A stretch of DNA of 64,000 nt, taken from NCBI RefSeq assembly GCF_945859685.1, contig NC_079149.1, forward strand, positions 19,193,118 to 19,257,117. Direction: 5' to 3'. Shown here piece by piece: positions 29,542 through 42,510 of the stretch. Each line of letters begins with the position of its first letter. Positions within the stretch are counted from its first letter, which is position 1. The DNA comes from Eupeodes corollae. Lineage: Eukaryota; Arthropoda; Insecta; Diptera; Syrphidae. The notes beneath the pieces are model-generated. The model was not told the DNA's origin, did not search any database, and saw nothing but the letters and a program-made list of their open reading frames with translations. A program made the translations under genes and the position numbers.

Positions 29542-32500
29542 TCATTTCATATAATAGCTAGAAGGCGCTCGTCCAGACGTATACGTACTCATTGGTATAC
29601 CTTGTGGTCCTGGTATATGATTTGACATATGACTCTGACTATGTGAACCATACATGTCTCCATTGCCACCACCATTATTTCCAGATGGCTCATAATCTAC
29701 GTCATAGTAAATACCCGATTGATTCTACAAAAAAATAAGATCTTAAAAAAACGATCTTGCTTTAAAGGACTTTTAAATAAAACTTACCGCTATACTGTTG
29801 TTACTTCGACTTTTTGGTCGAGGAACTTGGAAGTTTCTTCCCAAAAGATCTGTTCGATCTTCTTCCTCACTAGAACTTGAATTTTCCAGCGTTCGCATTC
29901 CACTTGATCTTGATCCAAGGCCTAATCTGCTTTGAAAAAACACACAAGAATTTAGAACGAAAATGTATTTATAGTTAAAAATGCAAACCTTGGCAACGGA
30001 ACTGGTGGAAGGGTTCCATTTTGATGCATTTGCATTGTACTGCCCATGTGTGACATTCCACCTGAAATTTGAACAAACCATTTAGAATCTCACAAGAAAT
30101 CTTAACAAAAATATGACACCCTTACCCATAGTGCTGAGTCCCATGGCATGAAGATTAGGATATCCAAACATTGCCGAAGATGGTCGCGTCTGTGCAATCG
30201 GTTCGGCCTAAATAAATATATAAATGAGACCAATGCCCCTAAAAATTAACTGTAAATACACTTACTCCATAATGATTAGCTTGAGCCATAACATCTGCAA
30301 TTTGTGCCCATCTCATTCGATCCTCCAAGGTTACTTGATAACCAGGCTGAAGCATACCTGCTGACTTTAATGGCGTCGTATTCATGTACCCAAAAACTGG
30401 TGATCCTATAGCATTCTTTTGTTCTCTCTGCCATCTTCTAGACCACATTATCAGACAGACCAAAGTAAGGACAATGATTATGAGGGCCGCCACAGATGCT
30501 CCAATAGCAACTCCCAGCACCTCACCATCGATTTCACACTGTCCACCATAATGACTTCCATCACAGGTACAAGATTGTGCACCTTCTTCGTTGTAGCTGC
30601 AAGTTCCTCTGTTATTACAATAAGCATCCGGACAGGATTGACATTCCCGACCAGCTCGTTGAAATTGATCAGCCCAGGGATCACGGAAGCCCGATTCACA
30701 CGCACATTTAAAGCTTCCCCAGATATTTTTACACGAAGCATGTTGATGACAATCGTTCAGTTCGTTAGATTCACATTCGTCCAAATCTTGAATACTCGAG
30801 ACAGCACCTTGGGGTGACTCCACATAGAGTACAGAATTACCAATGTTGTTGTTCCGACGATGTATTACACCCAGTAGATGCTTTTGCACATCACTTCGGA
30901 GATTTGGTCGAAGAGTTTCAGCATTTTCCTCAATCTAAAATAAGGATAGATAAGCTTGAAAACCTTTATTAAGGTGGGTTAAGCCCATTATGTTTACCTT
31001 CAACGTTAAATTGACGAAAACTCCAGGTGATCCTTGGTTTGGGTCTCCTCTGTATATATTGTTTACCTTTGCCTCTATGAATTCATCAGAGTACGGAGTC
31101 ATCGACATGGCAGAGTCCATCTAAAAAGGAGGTTAACGTTAGTTTAATTTTGACAAAGAATATCAAAATAAAAATTGGTAATCACAGCTCTAGCAGATTC
31201 GTAGCTCAACTGGCTGTAGGGTTCACTACTTCTATCGAGAAGCTTATTGTCCCAAACTATTCTATGCTCATAAAATCGATCTACCCGAAGTCCGACAAAG
31301 AACGAAACAACTTTTCGACATGGTTCACGGTGTTTTCGACGAGAATATCCTACGGGAAGAAGTCAAAGTTAGATCAAAAAATATCCTAATCAATTGCAGA
31401 AAAAACACTTACCAGGTCTGCAGTGACAGCTTGACACTCCGTTCTCCGTCTTACAGCGTTCGTGCTGTGCCTGATCACACGTCGAGTCATCCCCTACAAT
31501 GCATGTATCTATCCTCACTGGTGGCTGTGTGGTCCTTGGTCTGTAATGGGGTCTCTGGGAAGGTGTTTGATTCGTGTGCACAGCGGGTTTAGTGCTTGGT
31601 TTTGATGGAGTTACATCAACTATTTCGGTTTCTGGAACGGCGTATCCTGTTCCCGGTCCAGGTGGCGTGGATGGGTAGGATGGTTTTGGCTGTGGACTGG
31701 AGGCATTCAGAACTTGTGAAGTGGTTGGAGTTGTAGTTCCAGCTGTTGTTGTTGCTGCAACGCCTGGGGGATCTGTAGGATCTCCGAACAAGTTGATATA
31801 AGTTCTTTTGCCATCGATTGAAACAAAACCATCATCCCCAGAAGGTGAGATAATGATGTCTCCATTACCAGGCACGCCGTTCTGTTGTCCTCCATAACCA
31901 TAGGGTTTGATGTTTATCGTTTGCTGGGAGCCAGTTCCCGAACCTGGACCCTGAATTGCCGACAGAGTAACATCGAAGATCTCTCCATACCCAGGAGGCA
32001 ACTGCTGACGAGTTGGCTGTATGTTGGGAGGTTGTGGGCGTGGAGGTCTGCCAAGAGGAGGTCGAGCATGTCCACCGGGCTTGAACTCCGGGTCATCTAG
32101 CACAATTCCAGGACGAGGATGATAGGGAACAGCAGACGAGCTTGACGAAAGAGATGTGCTGTGTGCTTCCTCGGTGCTTGAACTTGATATAGTTTCAATG
32201 ATAACTTCTGTTGAAGTGGTTGTCTCAGGAGGCTTAATTGATATGCTTGGAGTTGTTGAAGTCGAACTTGAGGTGATATCTAAGGATGGAGTTTTCTTCG
32301 GTGCCGAAGTTGTCATAAAAATTATGTCTTCTGACGAAGAATTGATAACTTCCTCATTCGACATTGGTTCATAGTTTGATGAAGATGATGATAAAATTGG
32401 AGTGGACATAGAACTCACAACAGATGTGCTTTCAATGATCTTCGAAATGTCTTCGGTACTAGAAGAAATAACCTTTTTCTCAGACGACTTGATCTTGGAA

Positions 32501-33701
32501 GTAGGTTTCTTCTTCTTATCTTCGTCTTTTTTCACAGGAACTTCCTCGGTTATAATTGATGGCAATTCTAATTCGAACTCACTTTCGTTTGATGCATCCT
32601 CATCCTCATCTTTGTGGTTGGAGTATTCGTCCTTGGGAAGATCATTGTCATAGGTTGTGTCAGTTGGAGCTACCTCAATGGTCTCATTGTTCTCATTTTC
32701 TAAGGTCGTTAATTGCACCTCTTCTTCTGATGGTTCCGATTGACTTGGTTGATTGGGAACTTCTAAATGATCGGAAGGCTCAGGGTGTTCGTTCAAATCC
32801 GGGGGTGGCATATACTGGGGAATTGGTCGACGTCCTCCATTACTAGTGGTTATTGGTGGTCTTGGGCGATTTCTATGCCACGGTGGACGGTTACTTATGA
32901 AACCAGGTCTGTAGGGAACTATTTGTTCTGGAATCGGAACTCCTGTGATGAATGGCCTCTCTGGCCGGTCAAATGGATACGGAGGTGGTCGTATTGAGCT
33001 ATCTGGTAATGGCTTCTGAATATCATAGTCCATTGGAAGTGACTGCACATCAGTAATTCTTGGCGGACCACGATTGTTAATCCTACTAGCTGTGGGTCTC
33101 CTATGACCAACTTGATTATTCGCATGAACATTAACATTTCCATTAAGTAGTTTTACTATTCCCGTTATAATATCCTGAATATCTGGATTAGGATTTTGTC
33201 GTGCCTGATTAGGCACCTGAGCAGTCGCCGAGGTCGGAGTAGCAAAACTCGGAGCTATGGGTGCGTTGGGGGACCCCGATGAAACCGATCGAAGGTCCCC
33301 TTTCGATAAAAAAGAATCATCCACCGTTAGACCCTTTGCTGTACGTGAACTTTTTGTTATTTCAACATTTTCTTTTAACGCACTCAATGTTTCAGTGGGT
33401 TTTATATTATATTGAAAGTATCGTCCAGCTTCTAGCTTTTCTCCATTAACGTCATCTCTCTCATCATCATCATCGTCTAACTCATTTGGACTTTTCTTCG
33501 AAGCATTTATATCGTTGAGAATTGGCATAGCTGATCGCTCTATCCTCGAATGTTCTTGTGTTTCGTATTTTTCATCCGCAAAGCTAGAATCTATCAGAGT
33601 GCTTTCAAGTCTGGCAGTTAGCTTTGATGAGCCTCTGCTCATTCCCAAGTTTGAAGATTTTGGTGAGATTTGGGACACCGAAGGCATGTAATTCAGGCAT
33701 T
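29542..33701 (-). CDS. Mucin-like EGF/SEA transmembrane protein, 8 exons, 5' partial
   Basis: Exons reading leftward: 33701-31413, 31349-31186, 31120-30998, 30934-30266, 30207-30126, 30061-29989, 29929-29788 (or from 29926), 29724-29542 (TGA). Phases agree throughout; about 1240 residues are visible. The first 740 are a Ser/Thr/Pro-rich, low-complexity ectodomain. Then EGF 1 (CIVGDDSTCDQAQHERC... crossing the first junction), a SEA domain (VVSFFVGLRVDRFYE to about VQKHLLGVIHRR), EGF 2 (DECESNELNDCHQHASC) and EGF 3 (CPDAYCNNRGTCS). A membrane span (VLGVAIGASVAALIIIVLTL) and a roughly 200-residue cytoplasmic tail with GYMNTTPLKSAGMLQPGYQV follow. EGF-SEA-EGF order resembles the sea-urchin 63-kDa sperm flagellar membrane protein and insect proteins named after it; function is not inferred. 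The first visible exon opens AA|TGCCTGAATTAC after TTTTCTTCCAG, so a signal-peptide exon must lie upstream. The exon at 31186-31349 is inferred from splice sites and fit to the SEA fold. Confidence 0.85.
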
Positions 33702-35164
33702 CTGGAAGAAAAAATAAAATAAATCAAATGTTAAAATTCCAATGTTTAAAAAAATATTAAAAGATTCAAATTCAATGGTTTACAGAATTGGAATTTGATG
33801 AAAAAGATTCCGTTTAAGCTAATGTAGTGGTTTCCAATAAGAAGTTACATTCTGAATAGCCTATTATTTTGGACAGCTGTCACTTTTTTAACTGTTTATT
33901 TGTCATTAGACAATGAAAAACTTTGCCATTACTAAAAACAGAATTATAGACAATTTTAAACGCCCTAAAATTGTTAAAATTCACCAACAAAATTGGGGAA
34001 CATTCTGCAGTCACACTTTTGCAAATAAGTTTCCTGACCGTGTTATTCTTCAATATCAAAAGACTACATGTCGTGAATATGTGTTTATGTTTATAAACTT
34101 AACTAATTGGTTTATGTCGACTTATTATTGTCTAAGGTCTACATCGTAAACAAAGTTTTTTCTTTCTCACGAAGTGACATACCTCTGACCTATACCTTCA
34201 TACATAATGTATATCCAAAAGTCTTCAACACTTTTGTTGACCTGCAGAGCGTAACATTGAGCTTATGAAATTTTTTCTTCTGTCATTACTCACTTTCACT
34301 TTCACTTTTTTAACATCCCACACACAAGACAGAAAAGACACAACGCACAATCACGATGTGTATATGTATGTTAAGTGTAGTCCTGCGTCGCCGGCTGTCT
34401 GTCAGAAAAAAGACTTAATTATCCCTTTCCGAATACTTTTCCCTGTTTCGCCAAAAACAAGTTTGAAATGAACAACCCCGCCGCAATTCATCAATCATCT
34501 ATATACGCTTGCACTTGCCTTTTGTTGCGTGTTACTTGAATCGGGCTTAGAGGTCCCTCTTAGAAGCTTTGAAACGTGCACGCGATCGATCAATTAGGAA
34601 AAATGTTTGTATTTTTGTTGTATCTCAACTTACAATTTAAATTTATTTGTTGCGCACATCTTTTTTAAGACTTTCTCGTTATGGTTATTATAAATGGTAG
34701 ATAAGGCTTTATAGTATATATAGGGAAAGAAAATGTCAGCCAAAACTTGATGTGCAAAATTCCTAGTAAAACATCTAATAAATGGGATCCAAGTCTCACC
34801 ACAATGCCATGTTTTAACATTTATGGTTTGAACATACAAACTAGCAACCACCGCAACTCAAAAGCTGAAAACCCGTCTTAAAATTAAGTAGGTCATCGCT
34901 TTTAATAACTTCCACAAAATCGACAGACGAATAGACATGTTTTTGTTTCTACCCTAAAACAATGAGGTAGGTAGAGGTACTCTGTCACTGTCAATTCCAT
35001 ACTTTATATTAGTAAAAAAAAAACAAGTCTTTATAATAAAAACAATGGTAATCAGACAAACAGTAGAAATATTAAGGTTTAAAACTAGGTTTTGGTGATA
35101 CTTCTAATATTTTAACAGACTTGTCAAATAGTCACTTGCGTTTCAGTATAACCTTAATACTTGA
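33702..35164. other. Upstream intron or flank of the SEA/EGF gene, no exon recognised
   Basis: AT-rich. The plus-strand open frame 34265-34471 starts with a signal-peptide-like MKFFLLSLLTFTFTFLTS but has no conserved continuation or partner exon. On the minus strand I found no clear signal-peptide exon ending in a donor of the right phase. Confidence 0.4.
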
Positions 35165-35345
35165 GCTCCTGGAAATTCAATTCAGTTTACCTTGAGCTTA
35201 CTTTGAATTACAGAGGTTCATTCCTTAGCCGTACTTCGTAAATGTGAATATGCCTTAAAACGCTCTGTCTTCCCAATGTACAATATTCAACATCTACACT
35301 TTTTCCAAATGCTCACTCTGTCTCTGGTTTACTAAATATATGTAA
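35165..35345 (+). repeat. Remnant of the FADD jockey family, 3' end
   Basis: CAGTTTACCTTGAGCTTACT, TTAGCCGTACTTCGTAAATG and AAATGCTCACTCTGTC match 2068-2270 of the window-start copy and the inverted copy at 17930-18120. No coding capacity is left. Confidence 0.65.
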
Positions 35346-35929
35346 ATCATTCAAATATGTGTGCTAGCAATTTAAGTGAGCCATTTTGTAATTAAAAATG
35401 GGAATAATTTAAACGTCAAATTGCTTAATTGATTTTGTACTCCATCTGTCATACATTTTCATTTTATATATATTTTATAAATTTTTTGCAAATATTATTT
35501 CAAGGTTGTTCCACTGTACCGCGTTATGCGTGTTTTTAAAAGAATTTAAAGTTAGTTTCAGTGGGTCAGTCAACTTGTTTCTAAGTCGCATTTCTTTTAT
35601 GACTTTTGCGTTATTCCAGCAAATCAAGTTTTTAACTTTTCAATAGTTTATATACTTTATTTGTTTTTGTGTATTCTTCTTCTTCTGGAATTGGTTATGG
35701 ATGCCAATTTTAACATGTATTGTTTTGATTATAGAGTTTGCTTGAACATAAATTAAAATTCTGTTAGATTTGTATTAATATCGAAAATGTTGTGCATTCA
35801 AAAAATAAAATGACGTCAGATTTATTAAAAAATCATATGGTTTTCCAATGTAAACTGAATGTTTTAACACTCCAACTGTGAACGCGCCTTAAAATCAAAG
35901 ACCAAACTGTCAATGTCAAAATTTATTTG

Positions 35930-36055
35930 ACCAGTTTATATATTTCTAACATCTCAGAGATTTTTGTATTCTCAGAAATATAAACAAAACTTGTTAATAC
36001 GAATTTTTGACTTTTGCTGTCAGAAATCTGAGAATAAAATTTGTATGTATTTTTT
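35930..36055 (+). repeat. Dispersed repeat, copy 1
   Basis: TTGACCAGTTTATATATTTC, TCTCAGAGATTTTTGTATTC, CTCAGAAATATAAACAAAAC and TTTTGCTGTCAGAAATCTGA recur in inverse orientation at 60790-60935. Internal complementary TCAGAAATATAAAC-type words suggest a hairpin-rich short element. The ends are not defined. Confidence 0.55.
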
Positions 36056-36072
36056 TATCGAAAATTCTCTAA

Positions 36073-36422
36073 TGGCTGAAACACATACACGCTTCAGCTT
36101 CGGCTTCGTCTGCGTTACGTTAGGCCTGCTTCGAGGTTGCTTTGAATGACATTTCTATTATTTCATCCCTCCAAAGAGCAAATATTTTGTTTGTTGACAT
36201 TTTTTTTACAGCTGATGAGCTGTCAGACAATGCAAATGTTCAGATAATTGAACTAGAGCTTCCGTTTGGAGTCACATTACGTTACATTACGTTCTTTTCC
36301 TTACGATTGTCAAACGAAACGTGAGGTCGAAGCTCTATTGTGATAGCATGCATTTAATTCCTATGGCTGAACTCGTAAACGTCAGGCGAAGCCGAAGCTG
36401 AAGCGTGTTTGTGTTTCGGCCA
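36073..36422 (-). mobile_element. PIF/Harbinger-like MITE, copy 2 (350 bp)
   Basis: The same element as 9913-10260, inverted. It starts TGGCTGAAACACATACACGC and ends GCGTGTTTGTGTTTCGGCCA. It is flanked by TAA at 36070-36072 and 36423-36425. A further inverted pair inside (TGGCTGAACTCGTAAAC, 36364) repeats part of the terminus. Divergence from copy 1 is low by eye, with few substitutions and short indels. Confidence 0.82.
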
Positions 36423-36479
36423 TAATTTACTGAACATTTGCTTTATCTGACAGCTCAACAATTAACAAATCTAAGAGGT

Positions 36480-37970
36480 AATGTACGGGTACTTGTCCGG
36501 TTGTCTTGGAGAAGGAGAAAAAGAAACCGTATGTTTAGAGGGTCTGTATCTAAAGTTAAACAGACTTGGCATTAGTAAATCACTGTTGTATATGCTTTAT
36601 GACATGCTTAAGACGGTAAGCGCTTAACTCGACGATCTTATTCAGCTTTTACACCAGTGATCTGAAAACAGGGCTAACACAGGCAATGGCGTACGCCGAC
36701 GACCTAACCGCGTACAGAAAGGCCCCAAAAATTTAGGTTATCAAGACACTTCTGCAAGGTGACTTCGACAAAATTCAACAATATTGCGATGACTGGAAAT
36801 TAAAAATCAACATTCTGTTCAGGACTCACTGTATAAAGCCTCAAGGGATACGAGAAAGATCGAGTGATCGTTGGACCAAATCGCCAGCTAATGGTCAATA
36901 AAAGTGTAGTAAAGTACCCTGGCATGTGGTTGGATCAGTATTTGTATTTCGACAGACATATGAATGCTGCTCTGGCCAGAACTAGGGGAGCTTTTGCCCT
37001 GACAAAACGGTGGTTTTTAGCAACCGGTGATTTGCTAAATGGCCCTTATCCAGCCAATGATTGCCTATGGGTGCCCGATATGATTCAACGTTTACCCATC
37101 TCAAATGGAAAAGATTCGGGTTTTTGAGAGACAATGTTGCTTGGACTACACAGAACAAGTCGGAGTACAAACATTACTATTCCGACCATCAGGTTCTATA
37201 AAGCAGAGGCAACATAAATATAATAGATAATTTATTGCTGGAGCTTGGTAGGGGTCACATTGCGATAGCGATTTCGTCGACTAACAGCTTAATTTTTGGA
37301 GGTCACTACCCCAACAATGAGTACTACGAAAGTGCACGTTTTAAGTGGCAGCATTCCACTCAAAGATTTTCTCTATTTAGACAATCGAGGGCTGATACAG
37401 GATAGGGAAACTGTTACGCTAATCTACCACGTCAGCCGTAAAACTGTAGTTAGGCGACTTCTTTACAGTAGAGACGTCCTCGCACTGGACGGAGCCGAGC
37501 GCCTTCGGTTCAGTAGGACTGTTTCCGAAAGGGACCGAAGAGATAGAGTGAGGCAGTAGAACCAGTTTTGGTGGCTTCCAATTGAAAATGTCATTTAAAG
37601 TTGGTCTTGGCCGGCTTACATAGGTTTAAGGATTAGGTTAGGGACAGTAAGGGTGGCACCAAAAAAAATGCTTACTATGTCTGTTCTAGTTCTTAAGTAG
37701 TTTTAAGTAATTGTTAGTAGTATAATTGGTTTTAGTTAGTCTTAAGTAGCTTAAGTATCATAATTTAATTTAATTTATTATAATTTAATTATAATCGATT
37801 TCGGCTTTCATTTTTTATTAAGTTTTAAGTTTTATAAAAAATACAAAACAATGATAAAGATACCAAGGTTTTTTTATAAATTTTCTTGGTTATAGATTAA
37901 GTTCTCGTTATTTAGTATTCAAATTGTTCCTAGGCCGAAAGGCAATAGTTATAAGTAAGATTGAGATGAA
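36480..37970 (+). pseudogene. Jockey-like LINE 3' part, degenerate
   Basis: RT palm SFYTSDLKTGLTQAMAYADD with catalytic YADD at about 36645-36710, then VIVGPNRQLMVNKSVVKYPG, MWLDQYLYFDRHMNAALART and RGAFALTKRWF at 36864-37020. Frame-shifted remnants follow, then YLDNRGLIQDRE...LIYHVSRK and LYSRDVLALDGAERL at 37370-37510. The 3' UTR runs to about 37970. The YADD sequence and tail differ from both other jockey lineages here. Several frame changes inactivate it. Confidence 0.75.
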
Positions 37971-40900
37971 ATGATGCAACGTCAAAATGAGTAAGCTCAA
38001 ATGAAAAACTGTCAAACAAATGATCCAAATTATTACCAAAGTTCATGAGTCTTTGATTATACATTCTTAAGAGACTTAACTAAATTTTTGGTTTATGATT
38101 TTAGATAATCAATTTGAGAATTGGTTTGGGTAATTGATCAGAGGAGAAAACCTTCAAATCATTTTTCTTTAAAATGACCAAAAAATTAATATTTTTCATT
38201 TTTATTCTTCATCATTTTGGAACATCAAGAATAAATTTATAAACGAATGTTCCTGTTGTTAACTGTTAACTCCTTTACATTAATATAAATTCATTCTTTA
38301 AATTACTTCACATAATTTATGTTACGATCTAAAAGAACAAAAAAAAACGCTCTAGATACTTTTTTTCTATGCTGTGTGTTCACTAAGCCGTTGTGGGCTT
38401 TATTATTTTGAAAAAGCAACCATGTACTTAACTTGAGTTCATGGTATTATAAAGTATTATATGCATCTACAATGAACACGGTGTTGGTTATAAGCACGAG
38501 TCTTTTCTTATGCCATCACTTCCAATATATGTATATGTGTTTGTACTTACTCTGAAAACCTAATTGAAAGAAATAGCCATCGCGAAGTACAACAAAACCA
38601 TAAAAGTTTGTGAGCATCGAAGCCTACATTAAACCTCCAAGTCTAACTATGTACCTCGTAAGTCGTTATTGTAGTCTATCTGCTCTGCATCGACTGCATT
38701 AGACCACGAACAGGAAAACATATCAAAATATTGTAGAAAGTGAAATCCCGTTTACCTCTAAGAGGTAAAAAATACATAAACCAAATTGGAGACTATAGAA
38801 GAAATGTAACTAGTTCGGACTGAAACAATCTTTCCAAGAAGTGTTTACCATGGACATAATGCCGTTGAACTTTCCACATAGTTTTCCACTCCATAAACTA
38901 AACGTATTGTGGGCAGCGGGTGTTGAAAATTAAATTTGGTCTTTCAAGGTATTGCTTAAGTCAATGACCTGCGACTAATATGAGCTATGTCTACAATAAA
39001 AAGCAAAAGTATTTATTTATATTCTATTCTTTTTCTTATGTCTATATTACGTTTTGTAATTTTTTATTGAGTTCTTTAAATATTAATGAGCATTATTTTA
39101 AGTTGGACACAATGTGAGGAGTTTCTAAGAAAACTATATGTAAATCTACTTAAGTCAAATCTAACATTTATTCAGTTTTGGTAAGGGTTATTGCTTTTTT
39201 CCCCATATTTCAAATATGTATACGGTACGCGCAATAAAGTGAATGAACCTGTTATGATTATTTTATTAAAAAGAAACACCGTTACAGAAATTTGAATAAA
39301 GAACTATTTACCAGTTGAATAAATTTGTTTGACTATAAAGCCAAAGACCTTTTACATACATATATGTATTATAATACATATATATTGTTTAATTAGAACT
39401 TTTATGCAATGAGTAAGTCACATGTTACGACACATAGAATTAATTTAATACTTTTCTTTGTTGGTTTCTCAAAGGAAACGAAAGAGCTGACATTCGAACT
39501 TGATTTTAGGTAATATTATTAACAAATGCTTTAATAATAGAAATTTAATTTAAAACAAAATTATTAGAATTAAAAATGTTGATTTTAATGTTGAATATAT
39601 ATAATAGAATCATACAAAGCATTTTTAAGGCTAGAATTTCGTCAAGAAATTGTCTGTTTCTGTTTCAGTTAATTTAGTTTGTTTCAACGTGGTTATCCTA
39701 TTCTTATTTTTTCAATAACTTTTGCCTTCATTACTTTTGTTTTATCATTTTTTTTCAAACTCAGTTCTCTTTGTTGTGTACAACTTTCATTTGTCACGAC
39801 CTCCAATGAATGGGTTTTTATCTCTAAATGGAAGCAGCTGTCACCCGCATAATCATTTCATCAAGAAGAAGCCTTATTGCGCGAATTGTATGTATATGGC
39901 TTTCAGTTGGCTGCGGGCTTAAAATTAGTCATCATTTTACAGTTAATGGGTTATTTTCATATACATAGGTAGGTAATACCACATCCGTGTGTTGGCACAT
40001 TGGAGTGCTTGCGCAGCTCTGCCTACCTCAATTTAATGCGTCATTTTTATATTGTGTTGCAATTTTCTTTGACTGATTTATTAAATTATGCCAATCATTT
40101 AAAGTACCCATGAGTCAAATTGTTGTTTTGTTTTTCGTAGACACTTAAATATTAGGTAATACAAAATTTGTTTATATTCACTACATAAAAGTCATTCATA
40201 CAAATTATGTGGTTAACCAAATGATTATGTGTTTTTTTTGTGTGGAGAGAATAGTTCTCTAGGTCAATACTGGAATGTATGCAAGCTTAGATTATCTTTT
40301 AAATTACGTTTGATTGCGAAAAACCAGCAATTTTATTTGTATATTTCTTGTTTACACTTTCTTACACGTGGATTATATTCAAGTAGGTAAAATTTGATTG
40401 CGAAAGTTATACCATCATATCCAAAGTTTATCTCTATTTGTTTTTATTTAATATGAAGTTTAAAGTATTTTTGTTGGGATTAAATAAAGTTTTGACACAA
40501 AAAAAAACCTTTTGTCAAGTATCAACGAATATAAATTAATTCTTTTGATGTTCTAATTTGTTGTTTTTTAAATACATTCTTGAATAGCTAATTGAACCTC
40601 CAACAGCAGTGATAAGGTACTTAATACATCATTAAGAATACCACGTATCTGAACAATCAACTACAAAACTCAAAGACCTCTTTTTTAAAGACCATACTGC
40701 ATTTGTTGTGCGTTGTTGTGCCTATCAAAGACTCAATTCGTGTTTTGCATATTGTGTGGGAAGAATTATTGCGAAATGAGGTAAATCTGCATTCATTCGT
40801 GATAAAATTTCTAAAATTATGTCTTTGACATATATTTTTGTGTTCATTCCATTTTCCAACAGAAAATTCTTATTCTCAGTGGACAAGGATTAAAAAAAAA

Positions 40901-41172
40901 CCACTTATTATGATAAATGGTTTTAAGGGGTTTATGTATAATGTAACTTTATACGCTTCTATTTCAAAAATGGAATAAATCTTATATTTTGAACTGATTT
41001 TGAAAGGCGATATTCAGAATTCGAATTGAAAATTCGTTTTGGAGATCATAATGAAACAACTTATAAGTTTGAAATTAATTTATTACCCAATTTCCAAAAA
41101 TGTCTTTATTAAAAAGAAGAATGTTGGTGATGGACTTTGAGTACGACCTTATTGATAAATGATTGATTTTTT
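37971..41172. other. AT-rich gene desert, nothing identified
   Basis: No coding frame, RNA gene or bounded repeat is supported. The small open frame 39722-39922 has no recognised similarity. Confidence 0.5.
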
Positions 41173-41173
41173 A

Positions 41174-42510
41174 ACTTCCCACAGGAAGTTATTGTAATGG
41201 GGCCGATTTGTCAAATTAAAAATTTTGACATTTCTCGACGTTTAAAGGTCCCTAAAGTCGAAATAAAAGCTTTTTAGAAAGATGTATGTGCGTGCGTGTG
41301 TACGTACGTTCGCGACGTTTTTTCGTCGTCCATAGCTCAATAAAGCAAAAAGATACAGATAGGGCGCTCAAGAAAATTGAGTGGGTGGTTTTTTTTACCA
41401 TAGCAGTTTACAAAAATGTGGTTTAGGTTTTGGTTAACCTTAATATCTTGCGAACCAAATGCGCTAGAGACTTGAATTTAATTTAATATAATGTATTGTA
41501 ACGTGTAAGCAAACAAATATATTTTTTGAAAAAAATCCAATTAATGGTTTTTTTTTTATAAATCACGGTTGTTTTTATAATGAAAAAAAATTGTCACCTT
41601 GAAAATTTTAGGAATACAAAAAGATTTTATCAGCAAACCAATTTTGTGCAACAAAAATAAAGTTTTTAACATCTGGTAAAATTTTAAGTAAAATCGAATT
41701 GACATTTTTTTTATAAAAAATAAAAACCTAAAAAAAACATTACTCAAAGTTGGTAAAAATTGGATCTCGACTCAAATATCTTTTCAGAACTTTGAGATTA
41801 TGCATTCCAATTAATTTAAACTTCTAAGAAATATTGTTTTCAACATTGGGAACAATTTTGAGAAAAATAGAATTTACAGTTTTCTTACAAAAAATAGAAG
41901 CCTAAACAAAAAAAATAATAAAAGTTGGTAAAAATTGATTTTCAATTCAAATATCTTTTCAAAACCTTGAGATAAGTGCTTTAAATTACTTATATCTTTT
42001 AAAAAATATTGTTGTCAACATTCAGTAAAATACAGTTTTGAGAAAAATCTTATTGACAGTTTTTTCACAAAAAAAAAATACCTTAAATAATAAACAATAA
42101 TAAAACTTGGTAAAAATTTACTTTCGACTCAAATAGCTTTTCAAAAATTAAAAATATTATCTTCAAACTTTTTATTTCACAGAAATATTGTTTTTGATAT
42201 TCAGTATTTTTTTTATAAAAATCAAACAGTCCGTTTTTCATAAAAAATAAATCTACAAACAAATTGGTAAAAATTGATGTTCGGTTCTTGATATCTCTCA
42301 AATGAATTTCATTCATCCAATTTGTAAAAAATTAAGAAATGCTCCTTAAATTGGTAAAAATGTGCTTTCAAATTAAAATCTATTTAGTAAAACTAGATTT
42401 TCAAACTAAACTATTACCTTATATGAAAAATATTTTGTTGGTAATTTAAAATTTGTAAGAATAATTCAACTAACAAATTTTTTAACCCAACACGAACAAT
42501 TTAAATTAAG
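41174..42510 (+). mobile_element. TA-flanked repeat family, copy 1 (left end and tandem region)
   Basis: It begins TA|ACTTCCCACAGGAAGTTATT, followed by the family signature GGGGCCGATTTGTCAAATT. An ACGT-rich core (GTGTACGTACGTTCGCGACG) at 41300-41325 and an ACCATAGCAGTTT block follow. Next come degenerate tandem units marked by TTGGTAAAAATTG...ATATCTTTTC at 41776, 41951, 42133 and 42291 (spacings 175, 182, 158). The right terminus is missing or unrecognisable after about 42510. Non-coding throughout. Confidence 0.7.

Noticed and set aside
31150..31389. Plus-strand open frame over the cryptic SEA exon
   Set aside because: The minus-strand exon explains the conserved sequence; the plus frame is its shadow.
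34265..34471. Small secreted protein (signal-peptide-like N-terminus)
   Set aside because: The hydrophobic start is T-rich low complexity with no conserved continuation, splice partner or promoter support.
39722..39922. 66-codon open frame as a gene
   Set aside because: Chance frame in AT-rich DNA with no recognised similarity.
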